A stretch of DNA of 64,000 nucleotides. Origin: Ascaphus truei. Lineage: Eukaryota; Chordata; Amphibia; Anura; Ascaphidae. Below are positions 11,011 to 20,379 of this stretch, one piece after another. Made by a program: the position numbers and the translations under genes. Location: positions 74,555,763 through 74,619,762 of the forward strand of contig CM071570.1 of NCBI GenBank assembly GCA_036426205.1, given 5' to 3'. Position 1 is the first letter of the stretch. The number at the start of each line of letters is the position of its first letter. Under the pieces are notes generated by a model, which saw only the letters and a list, made by a program, of their open reading frames with translations, was not told where the DNA came from and ran no database searches.

Positions 11011-11545
11011 GGAAGAAGAGGAAAGGCCGCGCGACCGAGCACCACCACCACTGCCCTGCTCGCCCCCCCCACCCCCCCCACCGCGACCATCTCCCGCCCT
11101 GCGCGGGTAGCCACGGGACCGTGGGGAAGTGGAGACCAAGGAAGTAAGGGGGGAACACCCCCGCTACCATCTCCAGCCCCTGCGGCGGGGGTATCGGGGG
11201 AAGAGGGAAGTGGCGCGGGGACCGGGGAGAGAAGGGGGGGGGGAACACCCCCATTACCATCACCCGCCCGCACGGGTATCGGGGGGAAGCGGGGATTAAG
11301 GGGGAACACCTAGGAGGCAGGGAAGCAGCAGAGGGGCCGCAGGATCGAGGATTGGAGAGTACTTACTCTCTAACATATCTCAGGCCAGAAAGAATGGCCG
11401 CTCGTTGGGGGCGGGCTCATATAGAGCCTGGCCGCGCGCCCACAAAGCCTGGGAAGCGCGCCAATCAGCTGTCAGGTAGGGGGATTTTTTTTTTTCAGCC
11501 AGCGCGAGCAGGGAAATTTCAGCGCGAGCAGGGAAGTTTAAAAAA
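11011..11545. other. GC-rich sequence, no gene recognised
   Basis: Long C and G runs, and an imperfect duplication of a segment near 11,150-11,190 (ggggggaacacccccgctac) again at about 11,235-11,290. Frames are open only because GC-rich DNA has few stops. Twice it contains cagcgcgagcagggaa (near 11,499 and 11,520). Confidence 0.5.
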
Positions 11546-11639
11546 ACAAACACGTGTGCTGCTTGGGCCAATATTTACTCGCCCGGGGGTTAAATCCACT
11601 CGCCCCGGGCGTGTAAATGTATAGGATTGTCGAACACTG
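11546..11639. mobile_element. Second copy of the hAT-type MITE right half
   Basis: Matches 2,878-2,973 closely, through tgctgcttgggccaatattt to the terminal cgaacactg at 11,631-11,639. The sequence to its left differs from the 2,818 copy, so this is either a truncated copy or the end of a longer relative. The next eight bases are tatatata, a possible target duplication that cannot be judged inside a TA tract. Confidence 0.75.
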
Positions 11640-11710
11640 TATATATATATAATATTATGAATATAATATATATATTATATATATATATTATATATATATA
11701 TATATATCTG
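11640..11710. repeat. (TA)n-rich microsatellite
   Basis: Almost pure alternating TA with a few ATT interruptions. Confidence 0.9.
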
Positions 11711-11714
11711 TAAA

Positions 11715-11885
11715 ATATTACTGTTATTCATTTGCATGTCTTAGACAGGTCTGTCAACCTGTCTTTCACCATTATCAGCCCAGCACACAGCACTTCCACT
11801 GCAGCAAGGGATTCGGGAATGACATGCAAATGAGCAACAGTGCCACCTTTTGTCTCAAGCTCATATTCACACGAGTCAACCTTAA
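11715..11885 (-). repeat. Octamer-bearing dispersed repeat, copy 1
   Basis: Inverted copy of 13,675-13,850. Shared blocks are atttgcatgtcttagacagg, agcacttccactgcagcaag and gacatgcaaatgag. Each copy holds the octamer ATTTGCAT near both ends in opposite directions. No coding capacity. Confidence 0.85.
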
Positions 11886-11987
11886 GCCAATGCAGCTGCT
11901 TCTTAAACACAGCTTTTAAGCACAGGCTGGGGGAGATGCAAAGCCAGTAAACCCATCACAGACATGTATGAATTATATATATATAGA

Positions 11988-13626
11988 TATACTAGCTGAA
12001 GACCGGCCGTTGCCCGTGAGTTAAATTTCCCGCTAGGAAAGGGGGGGGGGGGGGGAGGGGGGGAAAAGGGGGGGGGGGGGTAATGTTGGATCACACAGCA
12101 TGTTGCCTGGGGGGGTGGTGGGGGGGGGGGGTTAATGTTGGGATCACACAGCGCTGTTGCCTCGGGAGGGGGGGTGTTGATGTGGGATCACACGCGCTGT
12201 GCCTGGGGGTGGGGGGTGGGAGGGTTATGTTGGGATCCACACAGCGCTGTTGCCTCGGGAGGGGGGGGGGTTAATACCCCCCCCCCACATGCCCCCCACT
12301 CCCCGGCGCTCCAAGTCACCCCCTCCCCGGCGGGGAAACAGCAGTGGGCAAGAGGCTGCCTCTCGGCGCCGAGTGGCCAAGATGGCGGCGGTGAAGGACC
12401 CCATTCCTCCCTCGCGCGCCAAGTGCCTAAGATGGCGGCGGCCGGAATAGTAGAGTAGTGGGGGTGTTTTTGTCACTGGCGCGGAGTTGCGCTGTCCCCG
12501 ATCACGGTGGCTGCCTCCCTGGCACTGGCCGCCGCCACTGCTCCCTGCACTCACAGAATCAGCTGCGGCCACGTGCGGGTGTCGTTGGTAATGTGAGTAT
12601 TCACACAGCGCTGTGGTCCTGGGGAGTGTGGGGGGGGTTGGGGTGTGGGCGGGGGGTGTGGTGGGGGGGAGTGTGTGGGGGTGTGGGGGGGGTTTGTGGG
12701 GTGTGTGGCGTGGGGGGTGGTGTGTGTGGGGGGGGATCAGACACCGTTGCTGCCTCGGCGGGGGGGGGGGGGTGGGTGTGTGCGGTGTCCTTGGAGGAGG
12801 TAGGATGAGACAGTGCGTAAGGTAAGGTGAGGTTGTTGGCGCTGTAGGCCGTGATCTCTAGGAGGAGCTGCGGCCAGTGCAGTGTCGTTGCTGAGTGAGG
12901 ATCAACAGCGTGCTGCCTGGGGGGGTGGGGTGGTTAGTTGTTTTCTGTGTGGTGGATCTCCGGAGGAAGTAGCTCGCGCCACGGGCGGGTTCCGTTGGTT
13001 GATGTGAGCATACATAGCGCTGTTGCCTCGGGGGGGGGGGGGGGGGGGGGGGGGGGTGCGGTGTCCGTTGGAGAGGTGAGGATGAGACAGTGCGGTGAGG
13101 TGAAGGGGAGGTGTGTTGGCAGTGTAGGCCGTAAGAGGCGGTGTGAGCGTGCGGTGTGTGTGGTGTTGTGTGAGGGTGTGGAATGTTGCAGTGCTGAAAG
13201 CAATAAGACTGGTACCTGATTGTGCAGTTCTGTCGTGGTAGCAGGCGGTCAGGGTTTTCTGGGTTGAGAGCAGTGAGGGTTAGGTGGAAATCTCAGGGTT
13301 AGTTGCAAATCTCTCAGAGCAGCGAGGGTTAGGTACAAATCTCTCAGAGCAGTGAGGGTTAGGTGCTGGCAAGCGTTCCCAAAGCTCAGTGAGTGAGTGG
13401 TGGGAGAGTGTGTCAGTGGTGTAGGTCAGTGAGGGGTGGGACAGTGTGGCAGTGGTGTTGGCCGAGGACCAATGAGAGTTGTGCGGGGTCGGACCGCAGA
13501 CCAATGAGAGGTGTGCGGGGGCGGGCATGGCCTGAGGCGGAGTGACAGGCCAAAGGTGCAATCAGATTGTCTGTAGGGACACAGGAAGATGCAGGCAGGC
13601 ATACAGTGCTTTCACTAATATATAAT
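11988..13626. mobile_element. GC-rich minisatellite element with actagctgaag end
   Basis: The left end reads tactagctgaagaccggccg and the sequence returns to AT-rich (cactaatatataataaga) near 13,626. In between, roughly 12,080-13,060 carries imperfect tandem units with cacacagcgctgttgcctc plus long G runs (for example 26 or more G at about 13,030). Smaller repeats (cagtgagggttaggtg units) occupy 13,270-13,370. The actagctgaag end resembles the ends of a common animal transposon, but I cannot name the superfamily with confidence. It sits between inverted copies of the octamer repeat. Confidence 0.5.
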
Positions 13627-13674
13627 AAGATATATATATATACATATATATATATATATGTATGTATGTAATGT

Positions 13675-13850
13675 ACTTGAGATGTAATGTGAGCTTGAGA
13701 TAAAAGGTGGCACTGTGTGCTCATTTGCATGTCATTTCCCAGAATCCCTTGCTGCAGTGGAAGTGCTGTGTGCTGGGCGATAATGGTGAAAGACAGGGTT
13801 GCAGACCTGTCTAAGACATGCAAATGAAAATAATAATATTTACAGTTGCT
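13675..13850 (+). repeat. Octamer-bearing dispersed repeat, copy 2
   Basis: Reverse complement of copy 1 at 11,715-11,885; a third, more diverged copy lies at 18,425-18,590. It is flanked on both sides by (TA)n tracts (13,630-13,665 and 13,856-13,888). Confidence 0.85.
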
Positions 13851-13851
13851 A

Positions 13852-13897
<46 letters not shown>

Positions 13898-15709
13898 TAC
13901 TCACACACACACATTACCATGCTACTTACATTTTATATTTTAATGGGACTTCATTAACCAAGTGTACCAGGCATTTTTTTTAAACCAAAAATGTAGCCTT
14001 TGTCTTTGGCTTAAAGTATGTGTGTGCTTGAGGGGTCACCAGTTTCCACTGTTTTGCAGCATGTCAGAACTCTCCCTCTATTTGTCATGTCCCTGACACG
14101 GAGAGACCTCCAGTAATGTCTGCAGCTGTCAGAAGAAGAGGAAGCTGAGAACAGGGCTGGTGGATAGCTGACAAAAAAACTCATACTGTAAAAGAAGTGT
14201 TCTGTTTCCAAGGTTCTTAATGAGGCATAACCACTGTGTTTTCTTATCTGCAAGTAAAACAAGCCCTGTGTTGTTCTACACTTAGAAAAGTTCAGTTTGC
14301 TGTTTCCAAATTATCTTTATTTGTGGACCATTTCAACAAAGCCTCACCTTTAACCCCATCTTTGCTGATGCAACGAAGTGCAGATTTAACCCTGTGGAGC
14401 ATTGCTATCACTGCTGGCTACAAAAGGATTTAAGTAATATGGTTGTTGTTTCAAGACCCACTGAAAATGAGATAACTGTAGGTCTCCTTTACATAACTCG
14501 CCAAGTGCCATACCTCCCTCATTACAATGAAAAGGTCTACCCTTTCATGTATACACTGTAGGTATTGGCCAATGTCACCTATGAACAACTTTGAGGGGTA
14601 ATCTATATCTGACAGGTTTTGTCTGTATTATCTCATGATTTATGATCATTCATGCTGCTCTGGGGCCTAGGATTTGATCATTAACCGAATGGTCCAAATG
14701 CAATGGAAACAAACCCAGAAAAATAGCATGAATAAAACAAGGTTCTGCTAATGAATAAATGTTCACGCAAACAAGAATACATGAGGCAATAAAGAAACAG
14801 TCACGCATTAACAATGTACAGGTCATTATGGTGTGAATGATATACAGTGCATTTAGTGATCATCTACTTACCCTATATATCACACTGTGTATTGTATATA
14901 AAATTCATACAATATATAGTATAGATGTGTTTGAAATTAATAGTTTGCTTGCTTCCTTATTTTATAGGGCACGGAATTTGCCCACAAATGCAGTACATAC
15001 CTGGAACGAGATACTTTACGGGTGTCTTACTATAGGTGTATTTATCATTGTACTGTACGTTTATTCAATAGCTGACCTTTTCCCAAACGGGTACTGTATG
15101 TACTGCTTTGACAAATGTGGCGCCACTACATTTGGTAGGTAACTTTGAGTTAAATAACCATTGGTGCCATATATAAGCATAATAAAGAAAGAAAGACGTC
15201 GATGGCAAAGGAAGTTTCTCTAAATGAATTTAGGCCTTCAAAATAAAAATAAAAACATTCAAAATGTTACTACAGACTGTTTGCTTTACAACTGCCGTGA
15301 CCTGCAAATGAACACACATTTTGTAAGACAAAACAGGACTGAATTTGAAATAATTTAGTGTGCGATACTACTTCTTTTTCTTCTGTAGTTTTACTTCTGT
15401 CTCGTTTTGTACACCTCCCTAAAAATCAATTTATTCAAGCATGTTAAAGGTGCCGTCTGTGATGTGATCGGCAGGAAAAGGCTTTGATTTGCTGAAAAGG
15501 CAGTAATGGTTGTGATTTCATATGTATAGTATTATTTCTGAGAAAGAAAAAAAATTACTGCATGTCCTTAAACTAATTTGGATGGATTGAATATTTAAAA
15601 AAACACTTATTATTAGTAATGACTGTAACCACTGTAGAGAAAAAGTTAAATAAAGGCCTATGGTAAGAGCTTGGGTGTATACCTGATACCCTGCTAATGA
15701 TTCCCTATG
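13851..15709. other. No gene recognised
   Basis: A (TA)n tract at the start, then AT-rich sequence with scattered stops. No repeat boundary or convincing exon was seen. Confidence 0.5.
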
Positions 15710-15860
15710 GTTCTCTTTCAGAAGACACATCTCCGTCTGCCCCGCTGCTTGCGCTGGGGTCATCCTTGCTACGATGGACACTCTTCTCCCGGCTGGACTC
15801 TGACGGTGCCTTGGCTCTCGTCTTCTCTTTCCTTTGCTGCTGCTTTTCAAGCTTTGCAAG
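15710..15860 (-). other. Possible host exon (unidentified protein)
   Basis: On the minus strand a long pyrimidine tract ending in AG (15,861-15,895) looks like a 3' splice site. After it one frame reads LAKLEKQQQRKEKTRAKAPS, continues with ESSREKSVHRSKDD and PSASSGADGDVSSEREP, then meets TAG near 15,705. The Lys/Glu/Ser-rich composition is that of a disordered tail in a vertebrate protein, and it differs from the surrounding AT-rich DNA. I do not recognise the protein. It could be a terminal exon, an internal exon with an unseen donor, or chance; the opposite strand also offers a pyrimidine-AG. Confidence 0.3.
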
Positions 15861-16478
15861 CTGTTTGCAGGAGGGGGAAAAGGAGAAAAAAAACATGAAA
15901 TCAAATGACAATAAAAATGTCCAAGTTATAAGCGAACGTGAAATCTCTAAAGCACCAAAAAACAACACATACTGTACTGTATCTCCTGAAGGGTACTAAA
16001 GTATACATTAAAGGAATGCCAGCTAATCCAGTAAAATGTACTTAAACTTACACAGGGGAAAAAATGCAGGTGTTACTTTTTCAACTTTGGACTCATGAAC
16101 TTTTTTTGCAAAGTTTTCCACAGCTCAACTGCTTTCATCAATTAAAATAATGTACTGGTGCCTTCACAAGGGTCAGTCTAACTACAAATGCACTTGGCAA
16201 AGAGTCTGCTGTAGTTCTGCTTACAGCAGCAGGCAGTCCTCCTACATTTAGGAGCACTAGTTTATGACTGTAGCTGCTCTTTACAAACACAAACATGCAA
16301 AAGTTGGAGTTTATCAATGATATTTTGCAGAAAACGATTTGAAGCCTTTAAAAGGACCAGTGACACTTCAGCATGTTTTTCATAGCTTACCGTTGGGTCC
16401 TCCTGAGATGAACCATGTCCCCCAGACCTCCGGTCACCCCAATTTCTAAAATGTTACACTTTTTATTTGTGTCGGTTT
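15861..16478. other. No gene recognised
   Basis: AT-rich sequence beyond the pyrimidine tract of the exon candidate. Nothing else supportable. Confidence 0.45.
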
Positions 16479-16480
16479 TA

Positions 16481-16859
16481 GGGTTGCGTCACCAAAAATA
16501 CTGGGCACAATGGTGAAAGGTGCGGCACACTCGAGACATATACACACACCCCTCTCTCTGCTCCATGCTGTTTCCTCCTCTCCTTGAGTCCACCCTCCGA
16601 CTCCAGACCACCTCCTGATTGGCTGCATTACCCAGCAGCTGCCAATTAAGATGGAGGAAGCTGCCCAGTCCCTTAGCAACAGCCCTGCTCGTGGAAGTCC
16701 TGTGCCCCCCCCCCCCCCAAGCCGGTCAGGTCACTACTTTATGTCTGTATGTCCAGAGGTAATACCGGACACATACATGTCCAGTATTACCTCTAATATT
16801 TTACTAGACTGTGTCCAAATACAGGATAGTCCGGTTCAATACTGGACACTTGGCAACCC
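16481..16859. mobile_element. TA-flanked element with GGGTTGC ends
   Basis: Inverted ends GGGTTGC ... GCAACCC are flanked by TA on each side (16,479-16,480 and 16,860-16,861). A 40-bp imperfect palindrome lies at 16,755-16,794. The left half recurs at 17,906-18,110 (tactggacacaatggtgaaa, then a cctctctctgctccatgctg block). The TA duplication fits Tc1/mariner-like or other TA-targeting transposons. No transposase is present. Confidence 0.65.
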
Positions 16860-17557
16860 TACTTGGTGCACCCAAGAAGGGGTCCTGTTCCAAAGTATTT
16901 CCCCTGGAAACTGTTTGGCTTATGTGAGCATACTTAAAATTCATAAAGTGTGTGTATAAGAAGGAGTGTGACCTCCAGTCTCTTTCCAGGCCTGCCCAGC
17001 CTAGAAGAGGTTAGAGAGCCTGGGGCTGTTGCCTGTTGAGCTGCAAATAGCAGAGGAGCTGCTGTCTGCTGAGCCCCTGTCTGCACTGGAGGAAGTCAGG
17101 AAGTTGCATAAACCACAGAGACTGCCTGCCTGCAGTTCATAGTATGGGCTGTGGAGCTCTGGGGCTTTGCATGCACCTTTGCAAGCACTGCCAGGTCCTA
17201 TAGGAGCTGTGCACCAGAGCCAGTGGAAATAAAAGGGATTTCATTTATTTTCAAATGAAATATACAATAAAAGTTGTTGCAGTCATTATGGAACCAGTGA
17301 CTGGGCTATACTGTATTACAGAGACATGCCTAAGGGAATAACAAATAGAATTGGGACCTAATCGGTCTGCAGGTCACTGGAGTTCAACTAAAAGCTTACA
17401 CAAAATAAACACTTCTTGGTATAAAATTGTCCATGCAAGTGTTTAACATAAGAAACAATTGAAGAGATAAATGCAAGCACACTGTAAACTAGTACAGAAT
17501 ACTTATCAGCTGGTGCTCCGTAGCAGAAGGAATCCCAAAGTACCAAAGAAAGCAATG
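16860..17557. other. Possible LTR-like sequence; no gene recognised
   Basis: About 16,960-17,330 has a moderate-GC promoter-like part, AATAAA near 17,228 and caataaaag near 17,267, then ends near ctgtattaca. The composition resembles a solo LTR, but neither boundary nor a duplication was established. Confidence 0.3.
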
Positions 17558-17770
17558 GAGAAAAGGAGTGATACAGGCACACAGACTTGAATAATATTGA
17601 ATTTTAATGTGCCAAACCAACCAACGTTTTGGCTGTAAATCACAGTCTTTGTCAAGGTGAGGGCCCTCCCCTTGACAAAGGCTGTGATTTACAGCCAAAA
17701 CGTTGGTTCGTTTGGCACATTAAAATTCAATATTATTCAAGTCCGTGTGCCTATTTCACTCCTTTTCTCT
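17558..17770. repeat. Palindrome, two about 100-bp arms
   Basis: Bases 17,558-17,657 are the near-exact reverse complement of 17,670-17,770, around a 12-bp centre (tgagggccctcc). Each arm carries the motif gctgtgatttacagccaaaa with acgttgg, which resembles a decayed hammerhead stem II and core. It may be two inverted PLE terminal pieces. Confidence 0.85.
17670..17712 (+). ncRNA. Decayed hammerhead-ribozyme-like motif
   Basis: TTGACAAAGGCTGT, then ACAGCCAAAACG. Against the hammerhead core (CUGANGA, stem II, GAAA) it needs three transitions of the kind produced by loss of methylated C; GGCTGT and ACAGCC form stem II. Not expected to cleave as it stands. Confidence 0.35.
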
Positions 17771-17905
17771 AACTTAATAAACAACCTTATATGACCATAT
17801 GTGACCTCTAACACGAGATGCAGTTCCTATGTACGTTCTCTAGAACCGTTCAAAAACTAGTAGATGAAAAACAATATAGCGCAAACTAGTCTGAGGTGAT
17901 AATTA

Positions 17906-18110
17906 GGGTTGCCAGGTGGCTTCTCCAAATATACTGGACACAATGGTGAAAGGTGAGACACACTCGATACACGCCTCTCTCTGCTCCATGCTGTCTATGC
18001 CTCTCCTTGGCCCCATGCCTCCTAACACCTCCTTCTGATTGGCTGCTGCTGGGTAATGCAGCCAATCAGGTTGGAGGAAGCTTCCTAGCCAGTATGCTGA
18101 AAATATATGA
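17906..18110. mobile_element. Truncated copy of the GGGTTGC-end element
   Basis: Begins GGGTTGCCAGG after TA at 17,904-17,905 and follows the 16,481 copy for about 190 bp, including an internal hairpin around ttggctgctgctgggtaatgc. The right terminus is missing. Confidence 0.6.
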
Positions 18111-18424
18111 CTGCACGGCACTCAATAGAAAGCCACAACGTCATCTTCCGGTAGCCATTTTATTTATAATACTCCTGAACAAGTAGCTTTGTAAAGTAGT
18201 TCTTAAAAGAGTAATATTACAGAAATTGGTGAGTATTGGAGGTTAATGGAATGCGGTTCAGTCCAGGGGCACCCCTTGGTTCACATATAGGTAAAGGGGG
18301 GAAGCGGCTTGGTGGATTGCTGCTTTAAGGACTTGTTCATCTTCAAGTGCCGCACATATGACTTGTCCCAATCTCAAGGACATTATGGTATAGGTTTAAA
18401 ACGTTACAGTGGATAAGAAACAAA

Positions 18425-18590
18425 AAGTGATGCACTGTGCTACTTTGCATGTCATTACCTATAATCCCTGGCTACAGTAAAAGCATTGTATGCTGTGTGA
18501 TTACTGGGTATGGCAGGTGTGGGGGACTTGTCTGAGGCACGTGAATGTGCTCATACGTGTTATTTATTGTTACAGTACACTGGACGTTGG
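18425..18590 (+). repeat. Octamer-bearing dispersed repeat, copy 3 (diverged)
   Basis: Recognisable blocks are tttgcatgtcattac, gtatgctgtgtgattactgg and cttgtctgaggcacgtgaat. The second octamer has decayed. Confidence 0.6.
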
Positions 18591-19257
18591 GAGGATTTCT
18601 ATCACTTGATTTCTGTCACTTTTACTTGTTTGAGTACTTGGTGTGTAGAAAACAACAGGACAACACAGGAAATGCTACAGTCACCAATTGCACAGACGTT
18701 AACATCCAAGAACCAAGATGAGTGAGCTTAAGGGATTCTGTACCTAAATATGAAAACGGAAATGTAGTGACCTTAACCTTTACAGTGCCCTTATTTTCTA
18801 CCTGGTACGGCATGGGCTTTCTGACGTACCAGGGATGTCATAGGCACAGGCTCATTTTCTATGGGATGATAGGGCTGACTACTCCAACTTAGCAGGCAGC
18901 TTATTGAAATAGAAGTGGAGCCCCTGGAGCAATTACATGACCCGAAAGTGCCACCGGATTCCCGGTACTTTAAAGGTTAATGGGTGAGACCTTACTGAAG
19001 TCTATAGGAACAGCGATAAACATGAGACTCACTTAAAATCTGTCAGCTTTGACAGATCTGCACATAGAGACCAAGAAAATGGATACCAGATACTTCCTAT
19101 TCTCATTTATATATCTTTTGGATCTTTCCCAAGCTGTGTCAACATAAACATGACCAGCCATATTGCAATATTTTTCATCTCCAAAGTATAATTTGTAAAA
19201 AAAAAATTCAATGCCTTAAAAGGCAGAAAAAAACCATTACATCTTAATGTAACATGA
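18591..19257. other. No gene recognised
   Basis: No repeat or coding frame that I could support. Confidence 0.45.
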
Positions 19258-20376
19258 GTTGTTTGTGGAGGTACCCGGGCGCTATCTCTGTATGGCTTAT
19301 TTGATGTGCGGAAGTAAAAAAGTGTGGTTGTTAATACTGCCTGTGAGTGGTTTTCAAGTGGTATCCTCTTGTGACTCGGAACCCCAGCAGGATTCTCCGG
19401 GACCCCTTGTAGCAGTGAATACAAAAGGATGGGGGAGCACATAGTTGGAAACAGGCAGTGTTGTAGAACTAGTAATTGCTTTTAAAATAAAGTAATTCTA
19501 TCCTGAGCAGTGGGGTAGCTCAGGTGTCTAATGTCTAATTTGAATGATATACACACATTGGTTCATATGTATGTGAGAATGGGTAGATAAAAGTATATAA
19601 CTTACAGGCCTTGTGTAAGCCCAATCGCATCAAGTTTCTTTGGAATCCCGTGTGCTTCTGGTGAGGCCATTATATATTACCATTGTACCCCTCTCTTTCA
19701 TACACCTGATCTAATGGGAACACCCTAGTAAACAAGATACCAAGATAGAGACACTCACACACACCCGTGGTGAGTGCCGATTATAATCTATATATTTTTA
19801 TGGTGGTCCTAAACACACATCCATCCCCTCCCCCAATTGACGTATATATGTATATGTGTTTAACCCTATCCTCCTTTCTGTTTACACAGAGGAAATCCTC
19901 CTGGAGCGGCACTCTGAACCAACGAAGCAAGCATCTTTACATCAAGAAAAGAACCCACACGCAAAGAAGAAAAGCCTCACCAGAACACCGGATTCCAAAA
20001 GAACCTTGATGCGATTGGGCTTACACAAGGAACGTGTAAGTTATATATACTTTTATTCTACCCATTCTCAATACATATGACCAATGTGTGTATATCATTC
20101 AATTAGACATTAGACACACGAGCTACCACACTCGCTCAGGATTAATTACTTTATTTTAAAAGCAATTACCAGTTCTATAACACTGCTGTTTTCCAACTAT
20201 GTGCTCCCCCATCCTTTTGTATTCACTGCCTACAAGGGTCCCGGATAGATCCTGCTGGGGTTCCGAGCACAAGAGGATACCACTTGAAAACCACTCACAG
20301 GCAGTATTACCCACACCTTTTTTACTCCGCACATCAAATAAGCCATACAGAGATATCGCCCGGGTACCTCCACAAC
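19258..20376. repeat. PLE-2 inverted repeat, about 0.4-kb arms
   Basis: Arms 19,258-19,668 and 19,974-20,376 are reverse complements with small indels (for example gtggaggtacccgggcgcta against its complement), separated by a 305-bp spacer. The spacer recurs at 25,825-26,150. Confidence 0.88.
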
Positions 20377-20379
20377 ATC

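Noticed and set aside
10264..11313. Several overlapping frames of 170-290 codons
   Set aside because: They run through G-rich, C-rich and CA arrays and GC-rich DNA poor in stops; composition is Gly/Cys/Pro/His repeats with no domain.
12083..12825. Gly-rich frames in the GC-rich element
   Set aside because: Result of long G runs in a minisatellite; no conserved motif.
19856..20080. Hammerhead ribozyme in the PLE-2 pseudo-LTR
   Set aside because: I looked for CUGANGA and GAAA in both pseudo-LTR copies and found no convincing pair, unlike at the five listed loci.
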